Source of the DNA: Lishizhenia tianjinensis
Lineage (GTDB): Bacteria; Bacteroidota; Bacteroidia; Flavobacteriales_D; Crocinitomicaceae
Assembly: GCA_945902115.1 (NCBI GenBank)
Contig: CAMDLY010000013.1
Coordinates: 1-53,004, forward strand
Length of the DNA stretch: 53,004 nucleotides
Direction of reading: 5' to 3'
Shown one piece after another: positions 25,673 to 34,190 of this stretch; position 1 is the stretch's first letter, and the number at the start of each line of letters is the position of its first letter. Under the pieces are notes generated by a model. It worked only from the letters and a program-made list of their open reading frames with translations. It was not told the DNA's origin and made no database searches. Made by a program: the position numbers and the translations under genes.

Positions 25673-26353
25673 ATGGGAACAGTTTGTTTAGTAGAAGATG
25701 AAGAAAATTTGATTCAATTAATCAAGTTAAATCTGGAATTAGAGGGGTTTAAAGTTAGTTGTTTCAATAGTGGTGAAAAAGCAGCAAATCATTTTTCTGA
25801 AAACTTTGCCTACGACTTAATCATCCTAGATGTTATGCTTCCGGAGGTGAGTGGGTTTACCTTGTGCGAGATTATACGAAAAAAAAGTAGTGTTCCAATA
25901 CTTTTTTTATCGGCAAAAGGAACTACTCAAGACAGGATTCAAGGGTTAAAATTGGGGGCAAATGATTATTTACCAAAGCCATTTAACCTAGAAGAGTTAT
26001 TGTTAAGAGTGAGTGTTTTAACAAATAACAAGTCTGCGAGCGAGCTCCTAGAGTATAAAATTTCTAATAAGCGTATAGACTTTCAGTCTTTTGTTGTAAA
26101 AAACGAGTTTGGAGAATCGACTTTTGAGTTCTCAAAAAAAGAGATGTCTTTGTTGGAATTCTTCATCAAGCACGAGGGAAGAGTTGTATCGAGAGATGAA
26201 CTATTGGACAATGTTTGGGGAACGGACCAATTCCCTACTTCCCGAACTATAGACAACTTTATTCTTACGTTTAGGAAGCTATTTGAAGAAAACCCTAAAG
26301 AGCCAAAACACTTTCACTCAATTAGAGGGGTAGGGTATAAATTTACAAGCTAG
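25673..26353 (+). CDS. OmpR/PhoB-family response regulator
   Basis: The 226-residue cytosolic protein has a receiver domain (1-118) with acidic residues at 8-10, the phosphoacceptor Asp53 (LIILDVMLP), Ser80 and Lys102 (LPKPF), then a winged-helix DNA-binding domain (about 128-225, ending in SIRGVGYKF). It would be phosphorylated by a sensor kinase and bind promoters as a dimer. No kinase gene is adjacent, so it is an orphan in this window. It is divergent from the protease gene with 59 bp between the starts, which makes control of that gene possible but not shown. Its tail lies 9 bp from the convergent permease gene. Confidence 0.94.
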   Translation: MGTVCLVEDEENLIQLIKLNLELEGFKVSCFNSGEKAANHFSENFAYDLIILDVMLPEVSGFTLCEIIRKKSSVPILFLSAKGTTQDRIQGLKLGANDYLPKPFNLEELLLRVSVLTNNKSASELLEYKISNKRIDFQSFVVKNEFGESTFEFSKKEMSLLEFFIKHEGRVVSRDELLDNVWGTDQFPTSRTIDNFILTFRKLFEENPKEPKHFHSIRGVGYKFTS

Positions 26354-26362
26354 TAGTAGTTC

Positions 26363-27739
26363 TTAATGGTTAACTTTTATCAGTTTGGTTGGGTCGTGTT
26401 TATGCTTGAACATCACCCAAAACAATATAGCAATTATAAAGGCATAGGCGGCAAACGAAAACCAAATCGATGGCCAATCTTTCATAAGTAATTCTGTACT
26501 TAGGGTGTCTCCCTTTACGGTGATTTTTTCTTTTGTCAGAAATTTAGTCAGGGATGTGTTATTCTCGTTTGTTTGAAGATGGGCTGCAACATCTGAGAGA
26601 GTTGTAAACCTCAAGGTAAAGAATCGGTCTATTGCCCAGCCTGCAGCATTACTTCCTATAATAGCGCCAAAGCCGTTTGTCATCATCATAAAAAGACCCT
26701 GCGCAGAGGAGCGCGTAGCCGGAGTAGTATTTGTTTCGACGAAAAGCGACCCTGAAATATTGAAGAAATCGAAAGCCATTCCGTAGACGACACACGAAAA
26801 AACTATCAACCATAATCCCTCGTTTGGATCTCCAATTGCCAAGGTGCCAAAACGAATTACCCAAGCAAACATACTAATTAACATAACGGTTTTAATACCA
26901 TATTTTCGAAGAAAAAAGGGGATAGCTAAAATGAATAGTGTTTCTGATATTTGTGAAATCGACATAATGATCGTTGAATATTTTACTACAACGGAGTCTG
27001 CATATTTCGGAAAGTGCTCAAATTCGGATAGAAAGACGTCACCGTATGCATTGGTTAATTGTAAGGCGCCACCAAGAAACATGGAGAATATAAAAAAGAG
27101 GCCCATTTTATAATTTGCAAGGAGCTTAAATGAGTCAAGTCCTAGCGTTTGAATTAGAGATTTATTCTCCAGATTGGCTTTTTGTGGGGTACATTTAGGA
27201 AGGGTGAAGGCATAAACTCCTAAAAGTATTGCCGAAAGTCCAGCGATATAGAATTGGTTTTCACTTGCCTTGTTGCCTGTTAAGTTAGTAATCCACATGG
27301 CCGCGATGAATCCAATTGTTCCCCAAACCCTAATTGGAGGATAATCTTTAACTACATCCCCGCCGTTTCGTTGCAAAACCGAATAGGATATAGAATTAGT
27401 AAGTGCAATGGTAGGCATATAAAACACCATTGCCAAAAGCATAACCATAAAGAAGTCAGTTGGATTATTTACTTGTGGCAAATAGAATAAGGTTGCTGCA
27501 TAAAGTATGTGTAAGATTCCATAAACGCGTTCTGCGTTTATCCAACGATCGGCAACCAATCCCATGAGTGTAGGCATAAAAACGGAAGCAATTCCCATTG
27601 TACCGAAAACAGCACCAAATTCAGCTCCATTCCCAATGTTGTTACTGAACCAATAATTCGCCATTGTAATCAACCAAGCCCCCCAAACATAAAATTGGAG
27701 AAAACTCATCAAGATTAATCGCGACTTAATGGTTATCAA
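26363..27739 (-). CDS. MFS transporter of the nucleoside:H+ symporter type
   Basis: The 458-residue inner-membrane protein has about twelve transmembrane helices and the start of the Nuc_H_symport family (LILMSFLQFYVWGAWLITM, with VADRW in loop 2-3, the place of the MFS DRxxRR-type motif). It probably takes up nucleosides with protons, as NupG and XapB do. Substrate range is not readable. A long loop before the last helices (about 370-420, ending KGDTLSTELLMKDWPS) is periplasmic or cytosolic. Its ATG overlaps the stop of the bifunctional nuclease gene (ATGA), so it is the last gene of the etfB-etfA-nuclease operon. Confidence 0.88.
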   Translation of the reverse strand: MITIKSRLILMSFLQFYVWGAWLITMANYWFSNNIGNGAEFGAVFGTMGIASVFMPTLMGLVADRWINAERVYGILHILYAATLFYLPQVNNPTDFFMVMLLAMVFYMPTIALTNSISYSVLQRNGGDVVKDYPPIRVWGTIGFIAAMWITNLTGNKASENQFYIAGLSAILLGVYAFTLPKCTPQKANLENKSLIQTLGLDSFKLLANYKMGLFFIFSMFLGGALQLTNAYGDVFLSEFEHFPKYADSVVVKYSTIIMSISQISETLFILAIPFFLRKYGIKTVMLISMFAWVIRFGTLAIGDPNEGLWLIVFSCVVYGMAFDFFNISGSLFVETNTTPATRSSAQGLFMMMTNGFGAIIGSNAAGWAIDRFFTLRFTTLSDVAAHLQTNENNTSLTKFLTKEKITVKGDTLSTELLMKDWPSIWFSFAAYAFIIAILFWVMFKHKHDPTKLIKVNH

Positions 27740-28314
27740 TTTTTATTTTTTAGAGCATCCCGAATTTTTGAAGCTAATTCATAATCTTCGTTTTCTACGG
27801 CATCACTTAGCATGTTTTGTAATTCGTCTTCGTTTAAGTGTTGCATCTCATTTGTGGACTCTTCATTATCGGTTAAGTCAACTTCATCGTCGAAATCTTC
27901 AGACCCATCATCTACCCCACCTGCCTCATCAATTACTTCCGCCAATGCGAAAATAGGCGCGTTGAATCTTACACCAACGGCTATTGCATCTGAGGTACGT
28001 GAATCGATTTCTGTAAGGGCTCCCTCTTTCTCACAAATGATTTTAGCATAAAATACTCCTTCGAAGAACTTATAGATCAAAATTTCTTTTACTGCGATAC
28101 TGTAGGAAGTACAAAGCATTTTTATTAAGTCATGCGTCAACGGTCTATTAGGTACCATTTTTTCTAATTCAACCGCAATAGACTGAGCTTCGAATCCACC
28201 AATAACAATGGGTAATTTTCTTTTACCTGAAGATTCAGAGAGGGTCAACACATATGAGCCAGATTGTGTTTGGCTGTATGCGATACCGGTGATTTCAAGA
28301 CGAATTTTCTGCAT
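27736..28314 (-). CDS. bifunctional nuclease family protein (DUF151) with UVR motif
   Basis: The 192-residue protein has an N-terminal BFN/DUF151 domain (1-130; YVLTLSES, LPIVIGGFEAQSIA, DSRTSDAIAVGVRF), an acidic linker (about 130-155) and a C-terminal UvrB/UvrC-type motif (about 158-190, LQNMLSDAVENEDYELASKIRD). BFN proteins are described as having DNase and RNase activity in plants; activity in bacteria is less clear. The UVR motif suggests protein contact with repair or Clp-type partners. The gene is 10 bp after etfA and overlaps the permease start by 4 bp. Confidence 0.9.
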   Translation of the reverse strand: MQKIRLEITGIAYSQTQSGSYVLTLSESSGKRKLPIVIGGFEAQSIAVELEKMVPNRPLTHDLIKMLCTSYSIAVKEILIYKFFEGVFYAKIICEKEGALTEIDSRTSDAIAVGVRFNAPIFALAEVIDEAGGVDDGSEDFDDEVDLTDNEESTNEMQHLNEDELQNMLSDAVENEDYELASKIRDALKNKN

Positions 28315-28324
28315 TGTACGATGG

Positions 28325-29263
28325 TTAATATTGCGCAGACTTGAATTCTTCTAAAGCAGCGGTCAATTTAGGAACAACCTCAAAAGCGTCACCCACAACA
28401 CCATAATCTGCGGCTTTGAAAAACGGGGCTTCCGGATCAGTATTGATGACTACGATTACTTTTGAACCATTTACCCCGGCAAGGTGCTGAATAGCTCCTG
28501 AAATACCCACGGCGATATATAGGTTTGGCCGAATTGCCACCCCTGTTTGACCGACATGTTCGTGATGAGGTCTCCAACCAATATCGGCAACTGGACGAGA
28601 ACAAGCTGTCGCAGCATTGAGTGATTTAGCTAAATCTTCTATAATCCCCCAATTTTCAGGTCCTTTGAGCCCTCTACCGGCTGAAACTACCAACTCTGCT
28701 TCAGGTAACGGTATTTCTCCTTCAGGTTTTTTGGTAGAAATAACTTTAATGGCAGCAGCCTCGACATTGACATTTACTTCTGAGACAGCGCATGAGGAAC
28801 TCGTTTGTTCTGGTTGTATACTGTTGGGAAGCAGTGAGATAATTTTATTTGAAGTTTGTACTTGTACTTTTCCAATGGCTTTTCCGGAGAAAACGTTTAC
28901 GCGGATGGACCCATCTGGATCAGGTAGTGCGATAGCGCCAGATATTAAGCCCGCATTCCATCGAACTGATAACCTTGCAGCAACGGACTTTCCAATTAAA
29001 TCATGTGAAAATATAACCGTGTGAGCACCAATTTCTTGTGCTGCCCAAGCAATAAGTTTTGTCATTTGTTGAGCGTCCTCACCGTCGACATTTCGGTCAA
29101 CAAGTACTTTTGAGGCTCCGTATTCACCTAATGTGCTGAGAGTTTCATTTGAGTTATTCCCATTGGTTATAACCACAACATCGCCTAATTTTTTACCGTA
29201 TGTAACGGTTTCAAATGCTGATTTTGCGAGGCCGTTGGCGGAGTTTATATATACTAATATCAT
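28325..29263 (-). CDS. etfA: electron transfer flavoprotein subunit alpha
   Basis: The 312-residue cytosolic subunit binds FAD and, with EtfB, accepts electrons from acyl-CoA and other dehydrogenases and passes them to ETF:quinone oxidoreductase. The C-terminal FAD domain shows the hallmark sequence with GRGLKGPEN (about 196-204), RPVADIGW, GQTGVAIRPNLYIAVGISGA and DPEAPFFKAADYGVVGD. Length and motifs are typical of the housekeeping group 1 ETF. It follows etfB by 17 bp. No partner dehydrogenase gene is in the window. Confidence 0.97.
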   Translation of the reverse strand: MILVYINSANGLAKSAFETVTYGKKLGDVVVITNGNNSNETLSTLGEYGASKVLVDRNVDGEDAQQMTKLIAWAAQEIGAHTVIFSHDLIGKSVAARLSVRWNAGLISGAIALPDPDGSIRVNVFSGKAIGKVQVQTSNKIISLLPNSIQPEQTSSSCAVSEVNVNVEAAAIKVISTKKPEGEIPLPEAELVVSAGRGLKGPENWGIIEDLAKSLNAATACSRPVADIGWRPHHEHVGQTGVAIRPNLYIAVGISGAIQHLAGVNGSKVIVVINTDPEAPFFKAADYGVVGDAFEVVPKLTAALEEFKSAQY

Positions 29264-29280
29264 GTTATTATTTTTAAAGT

Positions 29281-30021
29281 TTAGATCACTTTAGCTTCGT
29301 TGTGAAGCAGTCTCACCAATTCTTCCATGTTTTCCGGAGCAATCATTTTTACCGTAGATTTTGCGTTAGGGATTTCATAACCTATAAATTTTGTTAGCTC
29401 ATCCACGGAGGTTGGCTCAACTACCTGCAAGGGTTTGGTTCTTGCAGCCATGATTCCTCTCATATTAGGAATTCGTTGTTCCGCCATTCCTTTAGCACAG
29501 GAGACAACTGTGGGTAAACTTACCTCTATAACTTGAACACCCCCAACAATTTCTCTCTCTAGAGTCAAAACATTTCCATTTACGTCAAGTTTAGTTGCGA
29601 TAGACACATAAGGAAGATCTAGAGATTCTGCAATCATTCCACCAACTTGCGAGCCGTTGTAATTAATGGTTTCTTTACCTGTTAATATCAAATCGAAGGA
29701 ATTATTTCTTGCATAATGAGCAATTTGTAGTGCCGTGTAAAAAGCATCTTTAGGGTCTGCATTTATCCGAACGGCCTCATCTGCTCCAATGGCCAGGGCT
29801 TTTCTAATTACAGCGTCATCTGCAGCGGCCCCAACGGTTATGATGGTTACTTGCCCTCCACTAGTTTCCTTTATCTCTAGCGCTCTAACCAAAGCATACC
29901 ACTCATCGTATGGATTAACAATGTATTGAACTCCATTTTCGTCAAATTTGGTGTTACCGTCAGTAAAAGAAATCTTGGAAGTTGTATCCGGAGATTTACT
30001 GATGCATACTAATATCTTCAT
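29281..30021 (-). CDS. etfB: electron transfer flavoprotein subunit beta
   Basis: The 246-residue subunit binds AMP and forms the ETF heterodimer with EtfA. Its motifs are MKILVCISKSPDT, NPYDEWYALVRALEIKE, AIGADEAVRI, the recognition-loop region SLPTVVSCAKGMAEQRIPNMRGIMAARTKP (given here as a region, about 160-190) and a C-terminal arm. It starts the leftward four-gene operon. A consensus -7 box lies 18 nt upstream of its ATG. Confidence 0.97.
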   Translation of the reverse strand: MKILVCISKSPDTTSKISFTDGNTKFDENGVQYIVNPYDEWYALVRALEIKETSGGQVTIITVGAAADDAVIRKALAIGADEAVRINADPKDAFYTALQIAHYARNNSFDLILTGKETINYNGSQVGGMIAESLDLPYVSIATKLDVNGNVLTLEREIVGGVQVIEVSLPTVVSCAKGMAEQRIPNMRGIMAARTKPLQVVEPTSVDELTKFIGYEIPNAKSTVKMIAPENMEELVRLLHNEAKVI

Positions 30022-30039
30022 TCGGTTGATTTTTCACAG

Positions 30040-30047
30040 CAAAAATA
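30040..30047 (-). promoter_or_regulatory. -7 box TATTTTTG of the etf operon
   Basis: It matches TAnnTTTG on the minus strand, 18 nt before the etfB ATG. A TTG at 30070-30072 (22-nt spacing) could be the -33 element. Confidence 0.6.
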
Positions 30048-30206
30048 AGCAAATATCTCTTGTTATTTTCAATTCCTCTCTAATGGATTTATGTGTTTTT
30101 AATTTGAACAAGAGGATTAGTTATATTTTTAGCAACTTGGCTGCTGCTGTATAATGTATCACGAAGAATTTGGATAAAGTAATATGCTTTTTGAAATACA
30201 TTCAAA

Positions 30207-31241
30207 TTACTCAACAATAATCAAAAATTCTTTTTTATCGGTAAACATTCCAATTTCAAAAAGATGTAGATTTTCTTCTTGAAATAATTGAGTAATCTCA
30301 GTTTTAAACTCAGGAGAAACAGCAAATAAAAGACCACCATTTGTTTGAGGGTCGCATAAAGTAAGTAAAGTTTCTCCTGAAATACCACTCACATTTTCTC
30401 CATACATTTTCCAGTTTCTCATCGTATTGTCAGGGTAAACCCATTCTTTTGCAAGATCTGAAGTTCCTGATAATAGTGGGACGTGTTGATTTTTTATGAT
30501 TGCTGAGATCCTTCCGTTATCTGTCATTTCAATTAGGTGACCAAGCAAGCCAAAACCAGTCACATCAGTCATTGCAGAAACCTGAGTGATGACACCCAAT
30601 TTTTCACCGATGTAATTAAGTTGACACATACTTTGAGTTAATTCGTCGGAGAAATGAGCGCTTTTTAAACCACGTTTTATCGCAGTACTCAATATCCCTG
30701 TTCCTATAGCTTTTGTAATGAAAATCAAATCTCCTTCTTGAGCAGTATTATTTTTCTTAATATTTTTTTTTGAAACAATACCATTCACTGCCAAACCAAA
30801 TATTGGCTCTTTGTTTTCTATAGAATGCCCACCTGCTAGAGGAATTCCAGCACCTTGACAAATTTCAGTGGCACCTTTTAAAACTTCTGAAGCGACGGAG
30901 ATAGGAAGTTTTGAGGTAGGCCAAGCAAGAATACTTAATGCTAAAATCGGCTTACCTCCCATTGCATAAATATCACTAATGGCATTTGCGGCTGCAACTC
31001 TACCAAAATCGTAGGGAGAGTCAACAATTGGGGTAAAAAAATCAGTCGAGGATATAAGACATAAATCTTCAGTCAAAGAATAAATAGCAGCGTCATCTGA
31101 AGTGGAATTACCAACTAACAATTTTTCTGAATTAGTAGCACTTAAATCTTTAAGTAGTTCTTTTAATTCTTGAGGAGGGATTTTGCAACCACAGCCACCA
31201 CCTAGGGTGAATTCCGTCAATTTAATCTCACTATTCTCCAT
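30207..31241 (-). CDS. selD: selenide, water dikinase (selenophosphate synthetase)
   Basis: The 344-residue cytosolic enzyme makes selenophosphate from selenide and ATP. The N-terminus carries GGGCGCK with Cys17 in the position of the essential Cys17 of E. coli SelD, plus Cys19 and Lys20; the PurM-like ATP-binding fold follows with STDFFTPIVDSPYDFGRVAAANAISDIYAMGG-type residues at about 66-96 and DVTGFGLLGHL. The active-site residue is Cys, not selenocysteine. The start overlaps the end of mnmH by 11 bp. With no selA, selB or selC in sight, the product is probably used for 2-selenouridine in tRNA by the neighbouring MnmH. Confidence 0.97.
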   Translation of the reverse strand: MENSEIKLTEFTLGGGCGCKIPPQELKELLKDLSATNSEKLLVGNSTSDDAAIYSLTEDLCLISSTDFFTPIVDSPYDFGRVAAANAISDIYAMGGKPILALSILAWPTSKLPISVASEVLKGATEICQGAGIPLAGGHSIENKEPIFGLAVNGIVSKKNIKKNNTAQEGDLIFITKAIGTGILSTAIKRGLKSAHFSDELTQSMCQLNYIGEKLGVITQVSAMTDVTGFGLLGHLIEMTDNGRISAIIKNQHVPLLSGTSDLAKEWVYPDNTMRNWKMYGENVSGISGETLLTLCDPQTNGGLLFAVSPEFKTEITQLFQEENLHLFEIGMFTDKKEFLIIVE

Positions 31242-32247
31242 TCGTTAATTTGAATAAATGTTGAGCAATTTCCGCATTATTTGTTGCATTGCAGCTTATT
31301 TGTATTTTCTTTCCCAAAGGGTTAATTTCCCGGTGATACGCATAGGCTTTGTCGTAATAAGTTAATGCAATAGAAAAAGCTTCTCTGAATTGCTCGCTTT
31401 GTAAAAGAGAAATAGCATTTTTCGTGTTTTGAGGGCCTAGTCTCTTTGAAATTCGTTCCATACAAGATTGCAATTCTTCTTTTGAAAAAATACCGTAATC
31501 TAACATAATTTGATCCAAACGTATATCAAATGGTTTATCTAGAAAATAATGTGGGGCTTTCCTCATTTGATTCCAGATGCCTTCAGGAATAATAGTAGCG
31601 CCAACTGTTCGGCTTTCATCTTCGACCCAACACTTTTGCTTACCAACTTTAATTAAGCAGTGAGAAAGGTTATTTTCAAACTGCTCTTGGCTTGGTTGTT
31701 TTGCCATTCCTAAAGCTCCAAATGAAGAACCTCTATGATTAGCTAAACCCTCTAAGTCTATGGAAAAGGCATTTATTTTATCTAATTCATGAAGGATAGT
31801 TGTTTTTGCACTTCCAGTCATTCCACTAAGAATGGAAAAGTTATAGGTTGATTCAAAAGATTTTAAAACTTGTTTTCTGTAAGATTTGTAGCCTCCCTTA
31901 ATCACTGAAACATTGATTCCATAAAATTCCATTAGAAAGGTAAAAAAAGAACTTCTCATTCCACCGCGCCAACAATAAACAACTATATTTTGATTGTTTT
32001 TTGATAGTTTAACAGCCTGTTTTAAACGCTTACTTAGATTTGGCCCCGACAACTCTAAACCTTTAAGAACAGCATGTTGTTGCCCTAATTTTTTAAAAGT
32101 TATCCCGACAATTTTTCGTTCTTCGGTATTTAAAATCGGCACATTAACGGCACCAGGTATATGACCCTTCTCAAATTCAATTTCACTACGAACATCAATG
32201 ATGAAAGTAGAATCTAATAATTCCCATGTAAAAGGAATACTTGCCAT
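31231..32247 (-). CDS. mnmH: tRNA 2-selenouridine synthase
   Basis: The 338-residue enzyme (also called SelU or YbbB) replaces sulfur by selenium in 2-thiouridine at the wobble position of tRNAs for Lys, Glu and Gln, using selenophosphate. It has an N-terminal rhodanese domain (about 5-130) with the active Cys92 in VVYCWRGGMRSS and a P-loop domain with SGMTGSAKTT (140-149) that handles the geranyl intermediate. Length is slightly under E. coli MnmH (364). It overlaps selD by 11 bp, so both are made together. Confidence 0.96.
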   Translation of the reverse strand: MASIPFTWELLDSTFIIDVRSEIEFEKGHIPGAVNVPILNTEERKIVGITFKKLGQQHAVLKGLELSGPNLSKRLKQAVKLSKNNQNIVVYCWRGGMRSSFFTFLMEFYGINVSVIKGGYKSYRKQVLKSFESTYNFSILSGMTGSAKTTILHELDKINAFSIDLEGLANHRGSSFGALGMAKQPSQEQFENNLSHCLIKVGKQKCWVEDESRTVGATIIPEGIWNQMRKAPHYFLDKPFDIRLDQIMLDYGIFSKEELQSCMERISKRLGPQNTKNAISLLQSEQFREAFSIALTYYDKAYAYHREINPLGKKIQISCNATNNAEIAQHLFKLTNGE

Positions 32248-32260
32248 GATTTTATAAATA

Positions 32261-33034
32261 TTAAGCTAAATTCCTGATAAACTGAATAGAAACGGAATTA
32301 AACAACTCAGCCTGTTCAATATTGACCACGTGACCACAATTGGGAACAACCTTTAGTTTAATTTGCGGATTAGAGTTAATAATAGCTTTTACAGGTTTAA
32401 GAAATAAGTGATCTTCACTACCCATAATATAGATTGTTGGCCTATTGTTACTTTCGTGCTGAACTAAATTGAGATAAGTCGTTAAACGAGCTGTTAATTT
32501 AAACCATCTTTTAAATTCGTTGTCCATCAATTTTTTAGCTTCATTAATAAATAATATTCGTGATGGCTTGTGATTTTTCTTGGGCATAATAATTCTTGCC
32601 AGCAAAGCATACAATGTCATGTAGGGAAGAATAGGATTTAGCACTCTACCTAATTTTAGGAGCACTCTTGATTTTATATTTAAACGTGTAATTGCTCCTG
32701 AAAAAATCATCGACTTTACTATAGTTGGATTCAATGAATAAATTTGATAAATGATAATTGACCCTAATGAAACACCTATAAAATGAGCGGATTCAATTTT
32801 ATTATACTCAACAACTTCAATTACATCTTGAGCAATCATCTCGAAAGAATAATTTTTTGAAGTTTTTAAATTTTTTGATTTTCCGTGTCCTCTTAAATCT
32901 AAAAGTAAAATATTGAAGTTTTCAGCGTATGATTTTACTTGTTTATGCCAAATATTTGAGCTACCTCCTGCGCCGTGAATAAAAACGCACCATTCGTTAC
33001 TTGTTGGATTGAGTAATTTTTTGAAATATAACAT
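32261..33034 (-). CDS. alpha/beta hydrolase
   Basis: The protein has 257 residues from the ATG at 33034; a TTG two codons upstream is ignored. It shows the alpha/beta hydrolase core: HGAGGSS oxyanion region, DLRGHGKS, the nucleophile elbow GVSLGS with Ser89, an Asp in GSEDH and a His in CGHVVN. No signal peptide is seen, so it is cytosolic. The lid region (about 130-185) is basic and partly hydrophobic. Esterase, lipase or C-C hydrolase activity cannot be told apart. It lies 13 bp upstream of mnmH in the same direction, so it is probably the first gene of the selenium cluster; no role in selenium metabolism is known to me. Confidence 0.88.
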   Translation of the reverse strand: MLYFKKLLNPTSNEWCVFIHGAGGSSNIWHKQVKSYAENFNILLLDLRGHGKSKNLKTSKNYSFEMIAQDVIEVVEYNKIESAHFIGVSLGSIIIYQIYSLNPTIVKSMIFSGAITRLNIKSRVLLKLGRVLNPILPYMTLYALLARIIMPKKNHKPSRILFINEAKKLMDNEFKRWFKLTARLTTYLNLVQHESNNRPTIYIMGSEDHLFLKPVKAIINSNPQIKLKVVPNCGHVVNIEQAELFNSVSIQFIRNLA

Positions 33035-33247
33035 ATGCAATAGTAATCATATTTAGAACAGCTAAAAAGTGCTCGTGTTCAAAATACCTATAAATCTTTA
33101 TTTTTTATCATTTACCTCATCGAAATCTAGTTTTGTAACTTCATCCGAGCCATTCTCTTTTTTATTTGAAGTTAATGTTCAATTCATTAGTTGAAAATGA
33201 TAACTAAGACCATGTCTATTTTAGTGAATTAATCATATCTTGACGGT

Positions 33248-33508
33248 ATGAAAATGGCAACTTGGGAAATAGAAAATAATAAATTGGTAAAACGCTACGA
33301 ATTTGCAAGTCAAACTGAGTTGTGTCAGTTTTTATTGGAGGTTGCCATGTGTGCAGACAATTTTTATCATCACCCAGATGTGGTAATTTACCAGTGCAGT
33401 AAAATGTCTATTTCACTCTTCACTCATGACAAGGGTCAGATCACCGAAAAAGATTATGAGCTTTCCAAACGAATTGATGCTATTTCGCATTTTAGCACGA
33501 AGCGATAA
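33248..33508 (+). CDS. phhB: pterin-4a-carbinolamine dehydratase
   Basis: The 86-residue enzyme dehydrates 4a-hydroxytetrahydrobiopterin in recycling of the pterin cofactor of aromatic amino acid hydroxylases. The signature is visible: YHHPD (His41, His42, Pro43), the strand VVIYQCSKMSISL, THDKG (His60, Asp61) and LTEKD-like ITEKDYELSKRID. The length is near the usual 95-110 but at the short end. The start could be 33248 or the ATG two codons later (33254). No phenylalanine hydroxylase gene is adjacent. Other roles, such as a transcription coactivator or molybdopterin-related function, have been proposed for family members. Confidence 0.9.
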   Translation: MKMATWEIENNKLVKRYEFASQTELCQFLLEVAMCADNFYHHPDVVIYQCSKMSISLFTHDKGQITEKDYELSKRIDAISHFSTKR

Positions 33509-33815
33509 ACTTAGTGTATTTTTATATCTTAGGCCGGTTTTTTGACCCAATCTCTGTTTTATCTAAGGTGTAGATTCTATTTCCTTCCTCATAATTATAA
33601 GTTACAGACCATAAAAACAAGGCCGCTTTAAAATCGTTTAATTATTGCTAATCAGTTATATAAACAAATTTAAACGGATATAAACATGTAACAAATGAAT
33701 GTAATTAATTAAATACCGAATTAAGTTTTCTAGTGATAGCAACTTTGCCACAACAAATCGGTATTGAGATCGAAATGTTAAATTTTTTACAAACTATTTA
33801 TAAATTTTTACAAAC
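33509..33815. other. 307-bp A+T-rich intergenic region upstream of the ssb array
   Basis: No coding frame, tRNA or clear hairpin is seen. The right end has two direct copies of a 13-base motif TTTTTACAAAC with flanking A/T (33781-33794 and 33802-33815), the second ending right at the ssb start codon. No perfect TAnnTTTG box was found. The length suggests a regulated promoter or leader for the first ssb gene, but this is inference. Confidence 0.5.
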
Positions 33816-34160
33816 ATGAATGCACTTAAAAACAAAGTGACGTTGATCGGCAGGCTAGGAGCGCAGCCGGAATTAGTAACCTTTGAATCTGGAAGAACGC
33901 TAGCGCGTTTTACTTTAGCCACTAACGAGCGGTTTAAAGATAAAAACGGTGAATGGCAAGAAATCACGCAATGGCATAACATAAATGCTTGGGGAAAAAC
34001 AGCCGACCTCGTGAATCGAATACTCGATAAAGGAAACGAGATTATTTTAGAAGGGCGATTGGTCAATCAGTCTTATGAAAATAAATCTGGAGAAAAGCGC
34101 TTTTCTACTGTTATAGAAGCTACAGAGTTTTTAGTTATCAATACGAAAAAAGCAGCTTAA
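33816..34160 (+). CDS. single-stranded DNA-binding protein, short form (copy 1)
   Basis: The 114-residue OB-fold protein binds ssDNA. SSB marks are MNALKNKVTLIGRLGAQPEL, TLARFTLATNE, WHNINAWGKTADL, KGNEIILEGRLVNQSYE and the last strand. It ends about five residues after the OB fold (VINTKKAA), so the flexible linker and acidic DDxPF tail that recruit repair and replication proteins in housekeeping SSB are absent. It may act as an accessory SSB or in DNA uptake or transfer. It is the first of three adjacent ssb-like genes; the second starts 30 bp later. It resembles copy 3 (ITQWHN) more than copy 2. Confidence 0.93.
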   Translation: MNALKNKVTLIGRLGAQPELVTFESGRTLARFTLATNERFKDKNGEWQEITQWHNINAWGKTADLVNRILDKGNEIILEGRLVNQSYENKSGEKRFSTVIEATEFLVINTKKAA

Positions 34161-34190
34161 TTCATTTTATTTTACTTCAATATATTTCAC

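Noticed and set aside
28617..29024. Open frame of 135 codons on the plus strand inside etfA
   Set aside because: etfA is certain by motif; this frame is an antisense shadow.
30022..30206. Possible small gene or RNA in the gap between etfB and selD
   Set aside because: The only frames are short and lack start signals; a weak TTTGAA/TTCAAA dyad next to the selD stop has too few G-C pairs to call a terminator.
30207..31241. SelD as a sign of selenoprotein synthesis
   Set aside because: Its active site is Cys, no selA, selB or selC is seen, and mnmH beside it gives a sufficient use of selenophosphate.
33509..33815. Possible iteron origin or CRISPR-like array
   Set aside because: Only two copies of a short A+T-rich motif are present, with no replication or cas gene nearby.
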